Shown here in pieces: positions 16,406 to 26,022 of a DNA stretch of 26,549 bases. The stretch is from assembly GCA_021828405.1 (NCBI GenBank), contig JAKARZ010000027.1, forward strand, positions 1 to 26,549. Reading direction: 5' to 3'. The notes beneath the pieces were generated by a model. It ran no database searches. It had not been told where the DNA came from and was given only the letters and a program-made list of their open reading frames with translations. Within the stretch, counting starts at the first letter, position 1. Every line of letters begins with the position of its first letter. The DNA is from Bacillota bacterium. GTDB taxonomy: Bacteria > Bacillota_E > Sulfobacillia > Sulfobacillales > JAIMBI01. Position numbers and translations under genes: made by a program.

Positions 16406-16911
16406 GCGCCAGGCCCGGAAAGTGCCGCCCGCTTTTCGGCCGCCAGCAGCACCGCGTCCACGATGAACTGGTACCCTGTGCAGCGGCACAGGTTGCCCCC
16501 GAGCGCCTCGCGGATCGCCGCCTCGCTGGGATACGGGTCGCGGTCCAGCAGGGCGCGCGCCGTCAGCACCATCCCCGGAGTGCAGAAGCCGCACTGCAAA
16601 CCGTGAGCCTCCCAGAACGCCTGCTGCACCGGGTCTAAATTGTCTGCCGTGCCGAGCGCCTCCACCGTGGTCACCTGGTGGCCCACCGCCTGCACCGCAA
16701 ACATCAGGCAGCTGCGCACCGGCTCGCCGTCCAGCAGTACGGTGCACGCGCCGCACGCGCCGTGCTCGCACCCCACGTGCACGCCCAAGAGCCCGCATTC
16801 CCGCCGCAGCACATCGGACAGCAGCCACCGCGGCTCCACGACCACTCGCTCGTCATGCCCGTTCACCGTGAGCGTGATCTCCACCCGTTCTTCCGTCACC
16901 ACGCCACCCAC
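16402..16911 (-). CDS. coxS: 2Fe-2S subunit of a molybdenum hydroxylase (CoxS type)
   Basis: Small subunit that passes electrons between the molybdenum site and FAD in xanthine-oxidase/CO-dehydrogenase-type enzymes. The 169-residue product has a plant-ferredoxin-type cluster (Cys48, Cys53, Cys56, Cys68, in [14 protein letters not shown]) and a helical [2Fe-2S] domain (Cys107, Cys110, Cys142, Cys144, in QCGFCTPGM and NLCRCTGY). All eight ligands are present and length is normal. The GTG at 16911 follows GAGGGG by three bases; a GTG three codons in is an alternative start. It follows coxM by 43 nt and overlaps fabH by 4 nt. No large subunit gene is present nearby, so its partner must come from elsewhere. 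Xanthine- and CO-type enzymes cannot be separated from this subunit. Confidence 0.95.
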   Translation of the reverse strand: MGGVVTEERVEITLTVNGHDERVVVEPRWLLSDVLRRECGLLGVHVGCEHGACGACTVLLDGEPVRSCLMFAVQAVGHQVTTVEALGTADNLDPVQQAFWEAHGLQCGFCTPGMVLTARALLDRDPYPSEAAIREALGGNLCRCTGYQFIVDAVLLAAEKRAALSGPGA

Positions 16912-16954
16912 CTTCCCCTCTTTGCAGAATTCGCTCCCAGGGCCGGCACGGCCG

Positions 16955-17776
16955 TCAGGCCGCCACCTGGCGCCACGCGCGGAGCGCCACCACCAGGGCC
17001 ACCCGCCGGCGCCATTCGGCGCCGCCGTGCATGTCGCCCGTTACCTCCAGGGCCTCCACCCGCTCGGCGAGCTCTGTCTCGAGGGTGGCGGGGTCCCGTG
17101 CCGCCTCGGCGGACACGCGAACCGTCGCAGGGGGGCCGCCCAAGCCAAAGAAAGTCCACCGCACCTCTTCAGGCGACGCCAGCACCACCGCTCCTGCGAG
17201 GGCAAAGTCGCCTGGCCGCCGTACCACTTCTTCGATGGCGACACGATTTGCTACGCGCGGAATGTGTATCCGCGTCAAAATTTCATCCATCCCGATGGCC
17301 GTCGTGAGCGGCCCGAGCACGAAGTCCCCCGCAGGAACCCGGTGGGTCCCCTGCGGGCCGGCCAACTCCAGCTCAGCACCGAGGGCCGTGAGCACCGCCG
17401 GCCACTCGGCCGAGGGGTCGGCGTGCACCACACTGCCTCCAACCGTGCCCCGGGTCCGAATGGCCCAGTGCCCGATGAGTCCGGCCGTGTGGGCCAAAAG
17501 TGGCAGTTCGTGCTGGAGGCGCGGACTGTCGGCGATGGCCTGGTGGCGCGTGAGCGCACCCAGCTCCACATGGTCGTCGTGAACACTGATGCCAGACAGT
17601 TCCTCAACGCCATTCAAGTCCACCAGCACCGCGGGCCGCGCCAGCCGAAAGTTCATCATCGGCACCAAACTCTGTCCACCCGCCAGGGCCTTGCCGTCGA
17701 TCCCCGCCTCGGCCAGCTGCTGGACCGCCTCGGCCACCGTGTGCGGTGCCTGGTATTTGAACCGAATCGGCTTCAT
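16955..17776 (-). CDS. coxM: FAD-binding medium subunit of a molybdenum hydroxylase (CoxM type)
   Basis: Flavoprotein subunit that takes electrons from the 2Fe-2S clusters and hands them to the final acceptor. The 273-residue product has both FAD motifs of the family: AGGQSLVPMMNFRLARP at 32-48 and TVGGSVVHADPSAEWP at 111-126. A CO_deh_flav_C-type C-terminal part begins near 170. The start is ATG 17776 with GGGGCGAGG just before it; the frame continues upstream into coxE but is not homologous there. It lies 89 bp after coxE and 43 bp before coxS, in the usual M-S order. The large subunit that normally follows coxS is replaced here by fabH. Confidence 0.95.
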   Translation of the reverse strand: MKPIRFKYQAPHTVAEAVQQLAEAGIDGKALAGGQSLVPMMNFRLARPAVLVDLNGVEELSGISVHDDHVELGALTRHQAIADSPRLQHELPLLAHTAGLIGHWAIRTRGTVGGSVVHADPSAEWPAVLTALGAELELAGPQGTHRVPAGDFVLGPLTTAIGMDEILTRIHIPRVANRVAIEEVVRRPGDFALAGAVVLASPEEVRWTFFGLGGPPATVRVSAEAARDPATLETELAERVEALEVTGDMHGGAEWRRRVALVVALRAWRQVAA

Positions 17777-17865
17777 CGCCTCGCCCCTTTTCGTGCGTGC
17801 GCGTCGCTCGCGCCCGTATGTACCTGCCTTCGCCTTCCCTCGCCCGTCGGCCGCGAATCCTGCCG

Positions 17866-18726
17866 CTATCGCCGGGCTGCTTCGGCCTGGCCGATGCGGG
17901 CCAGGTCCCGATACGTCGCCCCGGCCGCCATGCGGTCGACATAGCGGAGCGCCACGCGAATCCCCCGCTGGACCGGTTCGTATCCTGGGGTGGCCATCAG
18001 CGGGTTGAGCCAGACCAGCCGGGCGCACCGGTTCTTGAGATGTGCCAGGGCCCGCGCCAACTCCTCCGCCGGGGCCGCCTCCCAGCCATCGGAAATCACC
18101 ACCACCCGCGTCGAGGGCCGCAGTACGCTGGCCGCCACCACACCAAGCACCGCGTGCCCGATCGCCGTCCCCCCACCCCACTCCTCAAAGCGAGCGAGCG
18201 CGGCCCAGACATTGGCGGTGTCGGCCAACAGCGGCGTGACGTCAGCCCAGGCCGCCCCGAACGCGTACACCCGGACGTCAGTCCGCTGGCGCACCAAACC
18301 CGCCAGCCACACTCCATAGTACCGGATCTGGTCGGCCATCGATCCAGACACATCCCACAGGACCACCAAGCCCGGCGCTCGCCGGCGCCCAGCGCGGCGC
18401 CGCACCTGCCGCACCTGGCCGCCCGTCCGCCGCGCTGCCCGCAGCGTGGCCTCCAGGTCGACGTCCCGCCGCCGGCCCGATCGGTGCTGGTGTAGAGCCG
18501 GCACCCCCGGGGGCGCGGTCCAGCTGGCCACGGCCAGCATCAACTCATCCCACGCCATCTCCAGCGTGGTGACCTCCAATGTCCCTCCAGCCGCCAGGCT
18601 GGCTCCCCCGACGCCCTGTCGGCGCTCGGGCGGCACCGACACCGCCTCCCCCCAGCCCACCCGCGGCCGCGCCACGCGCGCCGTGGGCACGCGGGGGGGC
18701 TCGCCCCGCGAAGCGTCCGGGACCAC
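17866..18726 (-). CDS. coxE: VWA-domain protein, CoxE type
   Basis: CoxE-type proteins work with the AAA+ protein CoxD in maturation of the molybdenum hydroxylase active site. The 286-residue product has a von Willebrand A domain from about residue 118. Its MIDAS site is intact: DVSGS (Asp125, Ser127, Ser129), Thr187 in GGGTAIG and Asp213 in ISDGWE. An Arg-rich stretch (about 82-117) precedes it. The protein is shorter than many CoxE proteins, lacking part of the N-terminal helical region. The start is GTG at 18726, seven bases after the coxD stop; GGGAGG inside coxD lies about 14 nt upstream. Overlapping function with other MoxR/VWA pairs is possible. Confidence 0.88.
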   Translation of the reverse strand: MVPDASRGEPPRVPTARVARPRVGWGEAVSVPPERRQGVGGASLAAGGTLEVTTLEMAWDELMLAVASWTAPPGVPALHQHRSGRRRDVDLEATLRAARRTGGQVRQVRRRAGRRRAPGLVVLWDVSGSMADQIRYYGVWLAGLVRQRTDVRVYAFGAAWADVTPLLADTANVWAALARFEEWGGGTAIGHAVLGVVAASVLRPSTRVVVISDGWEAAPAEELARALAHLKNRCARLVWLNPLMATPGYEPVQRGIRVALRYVDRMAAGATYRDLARIGQAEAARR

Positions 18727-18732
18727 GCCCAG

Positions 18733-19554
18733 TCAGCCCGCCTCCCACAGTTCTGCCAGACGCGGCTCGACGGCGGCCCAATCCAGAGCATCCTTGACGA
18801 CCGTCCCCAAGAGCGACTGCAACCGGCTGACCGTGAGCTCGTGCCAGCCGACCCAGCGGACAGCAGCGGTCAAGTCCAGTGTTTCCGCCAATCCCGGCGG
18901 TTTGACCAGATCCCACGCGCGAAGCCGCCGCACGATGCGCACCACGTCGTCCACCAGAGCGGCGTCGGCCTCGGGATGATGGAGCCGCACGATATCGCGC
19001 TCCCGACTAGCGGCGGGCCAGTCCAGCAGCCCGTAGAGGCAGCGGCGCCGCAGGGCATCCGACAGCGCCCGGGTGCGGTTGGACGTGAGCACCACCGACA
19101 GGGGTCCCGCGCGGCGCACGGTGCCAAGCTCGGGAATCGACACTTGACCCTCTGCCAGGGTCTCCAGCAGGAAAGCCTCAAAACCTTCGTCGGCCCGGTC
19201 GATCTCGTCCACCAGGAGCACGGCGCCCTGGGGGGCGGTCAGGGCAGTCAAGAGCGGCCGCGGCAGAAGGTATTCCTCGGTAAACAGGGTGCCAGAGATG
19301 GACCGGGCCGCGTCCGCCAGTTGGCGCGCATAGTCCCAGTCATACAGCGCCTCGGACCGGTCGATCCCCTCGTAGCACTGCAGCCGGATCAGGGGCCGGC
19401 CGAGCACCATCGCCAGGGCCGACGCCAGGGCGGTTTTTCCCACGCCGGCCGGACCCTCCAGGAGCAGCGGCCGCTCCAGCCCAACCGCCACCGCCACCAG
19501 TTGCGCCAACTCGTCACTCGCCAAGTAGCCGTGATTGGCCAGTTGTTCCTGCAC
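18733..19554 (-). CDS. coxD: MoxR-family AAA+ ATPase, CoxD type
   Basis: AAA+ chaperone of the MoxR family, which in cox operons helps insert sulfur and copper at the molybdenum centre. The 273-residue product has Walker A GPAGVGKT (34-41), Walker B VLLVDEIDR (112-120), sensor-1 VLTSNRTR (about 155-162) and a sensor-2-like RRRCLYGLLDWP (about 168-179). Length is normal. The start is GTG 19554 with GGGGGGG about nine bases upstream. It stands just before coxE, separated by seven bases, the canonical D-E pair. The order here (D-E-M-S) differs from the usual M-S-L-D-E order, and L is missing. Confidence 0.93.
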   Translation of the reverse strand: MQEQLANHGYLASDELAQLVAVAVGLERPLLLEGPAGVGKTALASALAMVLGRPLIRLQCYEGIDRSEALYDWDYARQLADAARSISGTLFTEEYLLPRPLLTALTAPQGAVLLVDEIDRADEGFEAFLLETLAEGQVSIPELGTVRRAGPLSVVLTSNRTRALSDALRRRCLYGLLDWPAASRERDIVRLHHPEADAALVDDVVRIVRRLRAWDLVKPPGLAETLDLTAAVRWVGWHELTVSRLQSLLGTVVKDALDWAAVEPRLAELWEAG

Positions 19555-19571
19555 CTCGCCATGCCCCCCCT

Positions 19572-19588
19572 GGCACCCTGGAGGTGCC
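19572..19588 (-). other. Small hairpin between the zinc-ribbon gene and coxD
   Basis: GGCACC (19572-19577) and GGTGCC (19583-19588) flank a five-base loop; an overlapping alternative GAGGT/ACCTC dyad follows. There is no T-run. It could tune translation of coxD, but nothing in the sequence proves this. Confidence 0.3.
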
Positions 19589-19629
19589 GACCTCCATCGT
19601 ACCGAAAAGGGGACGCGCGGGCGACGCCG

Positions 19630-19881
19630 TCAGGGCACGCGCGGCCGCCGCTGCCGGCGCAGCCGCTGGCGCTCGCGCCGGGCCAGGGTCAATTGCCCCA
19701 CGTCGGGCGGAAACAGGCGAACCAGCCAGGGCTGGGGAATCTGGATGCCCAAATGCCCGCACAGGGTGCACTGGTCCCCAGACAAGTCCATCAGTTCGAT
19801 GTTCGGGCCGAAGACCGTGAGCGGGCTTACCTCCACCATCGAGTCGGATCGGCACACGGGGCACTGCAGCTCGGACAGCAT
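19630..19881 (-). CDS. Small zinc-ribbon protein leading the cox cluster, unknown function
   Basis: An 83-residue protein starting at ATG 19881 (MLSELQCPVC...), preceded by GGGGGGATTCCC. Two cysteine knuckles, CPVC (8-11) near the N-terminus and CTLC around residues 38-41, suggest a zinc ribbon. The C-terminus is a run of Arg/Gln after residue 66 and may contact nucleic acid. I do not recognise a family. The frame extends 41 codons upstream without homology. It is the first gene of the co-oriented zinc ribbon-coxD-coxE-coxM-coxS-fabH series and has a TATAGT box upstream. A regulatory or assembly role is possible but unproven. Confidence 0.7.
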   Translation of the reverse strand: MLSELQCPVCRSDSMVEVSPLTVFGPNIELMDLSGDQCTLCGHLGIQIPQPWLVRLFPPDVGQLTLARRERQRLRRQRRPRVP

Positions 19882-19930
19882 GGGAATCCCCCCGGTAGAT
19901 GGTTGCGCCGGCCGCCGGGCGCGTACCCCC

Positions 19931-19936
19931 ACTATA
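19931..19936 (-). promoter_or_regulatory. Candidate -10 box for the cox cluster
   Basis: TATAGT on the minus strand lies about 50 bp before the zinc-ribbon start, the right distance for a promoter. No good -35 box sits 16-18 bp upstream (TTGCGA is 23 bp away), so the promoter may need an activator. Confidence 0.4.
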
Positions 19937-20242
19937 GGAAAGGACACGGCGCCCGCCCATCGCAAAAAGCGCCATCGACTAGCAGGATGCGCCGACTCCC
20001 GCATGAATCGACCGCCACAAGCGCAGTTCTCGGCGAGTTTAGGCGCGGCGACTCACATGTCGGCGAACGATTCTGCCCTCTCGCAACTTCCGTGACGTCG
20101 GGCGTCGCGGGATTCGTCCTCCTCCCAGCCCATAACTCAGGCCGGCGCCCCGCGCTCTTCCCTGAAATAGCGCCGGTTGGCCGCGCTGCGTCCTCTGAGG
20201 CAGGGCTTACCGCGGGCGGCCGGCGTTTGCGCAGGCCCTCCC
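19937..20242. other. Intergenic stretch between the cox cluster and trxB
   Basis: About 305 bp without a credible gene. The only open frames are long-range shadows lacking ribosome sites. I see no clear trxB terminator, IS end or RNA gene. Confidence 0.5.
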
Positions 20243-21199
20243 TTACGCCAAGGCGCGCTCCGCTAGATACTCCTCCGCGTCTAGGGCGGCGATGCAGCCC
20301 GTGCCCGCGGCCGTCACGGCCTGCTGGTATGTTGGGTCGGCCACGTCTCCGGCCACAAACACCCCGGGGATTGATGTTTCGCTGGTGCCGGGTTCCGACA
20401 ACAAGTACCCGGCTTGGTCAGTGGGCAACTGCCCGCCGAGCCATTCGGTGTTGGGGGTGTGACCAATCGCCAGGAACAGCCCGTCCAGTGCCAGTTCGTC
20501 CGTCTTGTGGGTCTCGAGGTTTTCGAGCGTGACCCCGCTCACCAGCGAATTTTCGGTGTGGATGGCGGTCACCCGGGAATTCCACAAGAACTCGATCGTC
20601 GACTTGGACTTGGCCCTGTTCACCAGGAGGCGGCTGGCCCGCAGTTCACCGCGGCGGTGGATGACAAACACTTTCTTCGCGTAGCGCGTGAGAAACGTGG
20701 CTTCCTCCATGGCAGAGTCCCCGCCGCCGACGACGGCCACCACCCGGTCCTTGAAGAACGCCCCGTCGCAGGTGGCGCAGCTTGAGAGGCCGCGGCCAAA
20801 CAATTCGGACTCCTCGGGCAGACCCAGCAGCCGGGCGCGGGCGCCCGACGCCACGATGAGCGCGTGAGCGCGCACGGGGCCGCCGCGCCCCAGCGTGATG
20901 GTGAAGGGCCGCTGACTCAAGTCCACGCTCACGACGTCGTCGGAGCGATACTGGGCTCCAAATCGGGCGGCCTGCTTCTTCATGCGCTCCACTAGGTCCA
21001 CGCCGAGAATCGGATCTTCAAAGCCGGGGTAGTTCTCCACCTCCGAGGTGAGGGTCAGTTGCCCGCCCGGCTCCGACCCCTCGATGACCAGCGGCGCCAA
21101 TTGAGCGCGTGCCGCATACACCGCCGCCGAGAGCCCCGAGATTCCTGATCCGACAATGACCAGCGGCCGGACGGCGTCCGCCCCGTGTTGTTCTCCCAT
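20243..21199 (-). CDS. trxB: Thioredoxin reductase
   Basis: TrxB is a flavoprotein that reduces thioredoxin with NADPH. The 318-residue product has an N-terminal FAD fold (IVGSGISGLSAA, about 15-26), EPGGQL at 43-48, the redox-active CATC with Cys141 and Cys144, and an NADPH fold with VVGGGDSAMEEA (156-167). An HRR...R stretch at about 181-187 fits NADPH preference. GDVAD near the C-terminus closes the FAD site. Length is normal. The start is ATG 21199, eight bases after GAGGAG. The thyX gene ends 40 bp upstream on the same strand, so the two probably share a transcript. Both use reduced cofactors, but a shared pathway is not implied. Confidence 0.95.
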   Translation of the reverse strand: MGEQHGADAVRPLVIVGSGISGLSAAVYAARAQLAPLVIEGSEPGGQLTLTSEVENYPGFEDPILGVDLVERMKKQAARFGAQYRSDDVVSVDLSQRPFTITLGRGGPVRAHALIVASGARARLLGLPEESELFGRGLSSCATCDGAFFKDRVVAVVGGGDSAMEEATFLTRYAKKVFVIHRRGELRASRLLVNRAKSKSTIEFLWNSRVTAIHTENSLVSGVTLENLETHKTDELALDGLFLAIGHTPNTEWLGGQLPTDQAGYLLSEPGTSETSIPGVFVAGDVADPTYQQAVTAAGTGCIAALDAEEYLAERALA

Positions 21200-21239
21200 G
21201 ATCCCACTCCTCTTGCCGCCTCTTCGCGATTCCGGGTCC

Positions 21240-22061
21240 TTATGGGGCCTCCAGCACGGCCGCGGGGTCCACCACCGTACGCCGCGCCTGCCGCCACTGC
21301 CGCGCCAGGTCGTCCTGATGCGGAAACGCCTTCTTGCGGGGACACACGTCGTACCGCGAGCGCATCTCGGTGCAGATGCCGGTCATGACGCACGGCGCAC
21401 CCACCCGATAAAACACCTTGGGCGCGACCTTGCGGGCGGCCCGCAGCCACTCGACCATGAGCGCCCGGACTTCCCACTGGGCCCCGTAGCACTCCCGCTT
21501 GGTGGCCCAGTCGATGAGCGCCTCCCCGTTGACGGTCATCACCACATGGGTCAGCTTGCCCTCGGCCGAGAGGTACCGCGCATCTTCGGCCGGCACGCCG
21601 TAGTCTCGCTCCAGTCGGTCCGCGAGCCGCGCCCCCGCCTCGAGGTGTTCGATGTACAGCGCCAGCGCGTCGGGGTTTGCCAGAATGGTTGGCGGAATGA
21701 CAAAGCTCTTCCAGTGCTTGCCGCGCACGTAGCGGCCCGATTTCACCGAAAACACCACCCCGGTGCGGCGTCGCGTGATCTGCTTAAGCGCGGCGATGGA
21801 ACACGAGTAGGCAAACGTGAACGTCAGGTGCCCCGCCACGGTCCAGTGCTTGGATGACACCGTCGTGCGGATCGCCGAGTCCTTCTCTCGATCGGTCATG
21901 GTGGTGCGCAGCAGCCCGGGCGCCTTGGGGGAGTAACAATTGCGCGCACCGAGCGCCGCCAGGTCGTCCACCGCCACGTCGTGCCGCGTCGCCAAGGTGT
22001 TGGGGTCCACCATGCGGTTGAAGGCGATGAGTTCGCATGTGAGCCCGTCGGGGAGTGGCAT
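21240..22061 (-). CDS. thyX: Flavin-dependent thymidylate synthase, divergent
   Basis: ThyX methylates dUMP to dTMP using methylene-tetrahydrofolate, FAD and NADPH. The 273-residue product matches the family at several points: NCYSP (41-45), EDARY (159-163), the MTVNGEALIDWATKRE stretch (175-190) and AQWEVR (194-199). The C-terminal cysteine segment (Cys224, Cys230, Cys240) occurs in some ThyX proteins. The signature RHR(x7)S is altered: residues 97-108 read RRR, then eight residues before Ser108-Gly-Arg-Tyr, so His is replaced by Arg and one residue is inserted. The upstream S-x-x-E-H element reads TVAGH. The start is ATG 22061 with AAGGAG upstream. Activity as a thymidylate synthase is probable but not assured. 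Confidence 0.82.
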   Translation of the reverse strand: MPLPDGLTCELIAFNRMVDPNTLATRHDVAVDDLAALGARNCYSPKAPGLLRTTMTDREKDSAIRTTVSSKHWTVAGHLTFTFAYSCSIAALKQITRRRTGVVFSVKSGRYVRGKHWKSFVIPPTILANPDALALYIEHLEAGARLADRLERDYGVPAEDARYLSAEGKLTHVVMTVNGEALIDWATKRECYGAQWEVRALMVEWLRAARKVAPKVFYRVGAPCVMTGICTEMRSRYDVCPRKKAFPHQDDLARQWRQARRTVVDPAAVLEAP

Positions 22062-22114
22062 AGCTGGCTCCTTTCTTCGGCTTCGTCACGCCGTGCCGGC
22101 GGGTGCCCGGTTGC

Positions 22115-23641
22115 TCAGAAGGCCCGGTAAGCCCAGCGGCCGCCCACCACCGTCCCCACGGTCGAAAACGGCTCGCGGTGCGCCAGCGCCTCCAGTGGAT
22201 CTCGATCATACACCGTGAAGTCAGCCCAGCGGCCCACTGCCAGCACGCCGCCTATCCGCTGATCGGCCGCCGCCGCCGCGCTCGTATACCCGCCCAGCGC
22301 CTGCCAGGGGGTGACCGCTTCTTGGGGCTGCCACGCCGGCTCGCCGGCGCGGGCGCGCCACACCGCCGCCTGCATGCCCACCGCGGGGTCCGGCGTTTCG
22401 ATGGGTGCGTCTGACCCCAGCAGGACGGGCACGCCCGCCGCCGCCAGGGACGCGAGCGGGAAACTCCACTCCAGTCGGTCTGGCCACGCCTCCTGCATCG
22501 CCCAGCGATCGTCCAGGAGGTGCACCGGCTGCATGGACGCCACGATCCCCGGGATGTGCCCCATCCGAGCCACGCTGGCCGGATCCATCAGTTGGGCATG
22601 CTCGACGCGATGGGCCACACCGGACCGCGCCACCGGCAGATGGGCGAAGGCGTCAAGCGCCGCCGCCACGGCCGCATCCCCGATCGCATGCACCGCCACC
22701 GCCGCCGCCCCATCGGCGGCCGCCTCGGCCAGCTCGCCCGGGACGCGGTCGCGCGCAATACGCCACACGCCCTCCCCGCTGCCGTCGGCGTAAGGCCTGG
22801 CGACGGCCGCGGTGCGCGTGCCCAGCGCGCCATCCAAAAATCGCTTCGCACCCACGACCCGGAACCACGGGGACGACGGGCTTGTCCAGCCGGGTTCATC
22901 ATCGGTGAGAAACACCTGCGAACGAAATGTCTGCGTCTGTCGCAGATGGGCCTCCAGTGCGCCGCACACCCGCTCCGGCTCCATCCCCGTCGCCCCGACC
23001 AACCCAAACCGCAGGAGCCTCTCCACCAGGGCGGGCAGCCTCTCCAACAGCGCCTCCACCGGCATGGCCGGCAGACGTCCCGCCAGCTCGTTCGCGGCGG
23101 TTTCGCGGACGATGCCGGTCAGGGCGCCGTGGCGGCGCTCGTAGCGACCGCCCGGTGGGTCCACGGGCTCTCCGTCCGGCCAGAGCCGGGAAAACGCAAC
23201 CGAATTCGCCACCAAGCCGTGGTGGTCACGCGCCCACAGCACCACCGGGCGGCCAGGTGCCACATGGTCCAGCCCGGTGCGGTCCGGCCATTCGCCCCCC
23301 CACCGGTTCTGATTCCACCCAGCGCCCATCAGCACCTGGTCCGGCGGCAGCACGGCCGACGCCACCTGGACCCGCTGATAAAGGTCGCGGAGGCTCGTGG
23401 CGCCCGTGAGGTCCAATTGCGACGCCTGCTCCGCCAGCGCCAGCCAGTGCAGGTGGCTGTCCCACAGCCCCGCGCTCGCGACACGGCCGCCCAGCGACTC
23501 GACGTGCGCCGCGCTAGCGCACAGCCCGTCATCCCCCACGGCCACAATCCGCCCACCGGGGTCCGTGAGAACCGTGGTGGCCCGCCGGGCGGGGCCCAGC
23601 AGCCACACGCCGTCGGTCCACGCCGTCAGGCCCGCACACAT
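22115..23641 (-). CDS. Metal-dependent amidohydrolase, YtcJ-like (amidohydrolase family 3)
   Basis: The 508-residue product belongs to the YtcJ-type amidohydrolases, zinc or mixed-metal enzymes with a TIM barrel and unknown natural substrates. Metal motif HxH is His63-Leu-His65 in GLWDSHLHW. Later metal or catalytic contexts are AVHAIGDAA, HRVEHAQ and GSDAPIETPDP. The C-terminal TSAAAAADQ...G-x-L-x-V-G-x-W-A-D-F motif is typical. The ATG at 23641 was chosen because GGGAGG lies about eight bases upstream; a longer frame starts 36 codons earlier but that part is Arg/Gly-rich and not homologous. It lies between thyX and the mutase on the same strand, with 53 and 223 bp gaps. Confidence 0.9.
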   Translation of the reverse strand: MCAGLTAWTDGVWLLGPARRATTVLTDPGGRIVAVGDDGLCASAAHVESLGGRVASAGLWDSHLHWLALAEQASQLDLTGATSLRDLYQRVQVASAVLPPDQVLMGAGWNQNRWGGEWPDRTGLDHVAPGRPVVLWARDHHGLVANSVAFSRLWPDGEPVDPPGGRYERRHGALTGIVRETAANELAGRLPAMPVEALLERLPALVERLLRFGLVGATGMEPERVCGALEAHLRQTQTFRSQVFLTDDEPGWTSPSSPWFRVVGAKRFLDGALGTRTAAVARPYADGSGEGVWRIARDRVPGELAEAAADGAAAVAVHAIGDAAVAAALDAFAHLPVARSGVAHRVEHAQLMDPASVARMGHIPGIVASMQPVHLLDDRWAMQEAWPDRLEWSFPLASLAAAGVPVLLGSDAPIETPDPAVGMQAAVWRARAGEPAWQPQEAVTPWQALGGYTSAAAAADQRIGGVLAVGRWADFTVYDRDPLEALAHREPFSTVGTVVGGRWAYRAF

Positions 23642-23726
23642 GGCCTCGCCTCCCTGCCCGGACCGAGAGGGGCGCCGCGCCCACCAACCCGTGAAGCGAG
23701 AGAGCCCGCCGCGGACCTTCTCAGCC

Positions 23727-23758
23727 GGGCGGCCACCACTGGACCGCACTGGCCGCCC
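23727..23758. other. 9-bp inverted repeat upstream of the amidohydrolase gene
   Basis: GGGCGGCCA (23727-23735) and TGGCCGCCC (23750-23758) flank a 14-bp loop in which ACTGG is repeated. It lies in the 223-bp gap between mutase and amidohydrolase. No T-run follows on either strand. It may be an mRNA hairpin or an operator. Confidence 0.4.
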
Positions 23759-23864
23759 TCGCCCCCGAGCTCAGCATCACCGCAACTACCCGCATGGACA
23801 CTTGCAGCGACGCGCTCCCCAGCGGGTCCGGCGCGTGTGCCCTCTGTCGGGCGGCCGGTTCCCA

Positions 23865-25490
<1,626 letters not shown>

Positions 25491-25532
25491 GGGGCACCCC
25501 CTTCGGCTGCTGAACCCTGCTCATCTAGCTCA

Positions 25533-25562
25533 GTGATAACAAATTCGGGATCCCGAGGTCAA
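25533..25562 (-). promoter_or_regulatory. Promoter of the acyl-CoA mutase gene
   Basis: On the minus strand TTGACC (25557-25562) and TATCAC (25533-25538) are 18 bp apart. The start would lie near 25526, with a leader of about 36 nt to the GTG. The spacer is mostly occupied by a palindrome, described separately. Confidence 0.6.
25545..25556. promoter_or_regulatory. Perfect 12-bp palindrome between -35 and -10 of the mutase promoter
   Basis: TCGGGATCCCGA abuts the -35 box directly and ends six bases before the -10 box. A protein bound there would block RNA polymerase, so this is a good repressor-site candidate. The repressor is not encoded in the window. Confidence 0.55.
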
Positions 25563-26022
25563 GCGAGACGCGCCCGCGGCTTCGGATCAGAAGCCGAAGG
25601 CCGCCGTTTCGCCGGGGGTCGTCCATCGCCGCCGGAGCCCGACGGGGTGGCGCCGGGGTGAATGTCTCTGAGGCCTGTCGTTCATCGCGCCGGCAGAGCC
25701 GCATGAGAAACTGCTCGACTCCGCGTGTTTCGGAGACGGTCATCGGCAAGGAGATACATCCGTGGCGCGTTGTCCTTGGCCGCGAGACGGCATCCCGGCC
25801 AGTCTATCCGGCAATCCCCGGGCGGGGAACGCGGTCAACGTCAGGCCATATCCGACGGCGAAAACATTCAGCCCCGGGCGCGCCGCGGCGGCCTGATGAC
25901 AATCGGTGCCAAAAGACGGGAGCGTGTACGCCAAGCAACTTTCCACCCCGGGCATGCGTTCTACCCGGCGAAAAGGCAACGCCGGGGCATCAGGATACCC
26001 CAGACTACGGGACAAGCGGGTG
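25563..26022. other. Gene-poor stretch upstream of the mutase promoter
   Basis: About 460 bp with overlapping open frames on both strands, none with a ribosome site, domain or plausible composition. A short dyad CTTCGGatcaGAAGCCGAAG lies at about 25580-25599. The stretch borders the decayed lipoprotein gene and may be degraded sequence. Confidence 0.4.
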
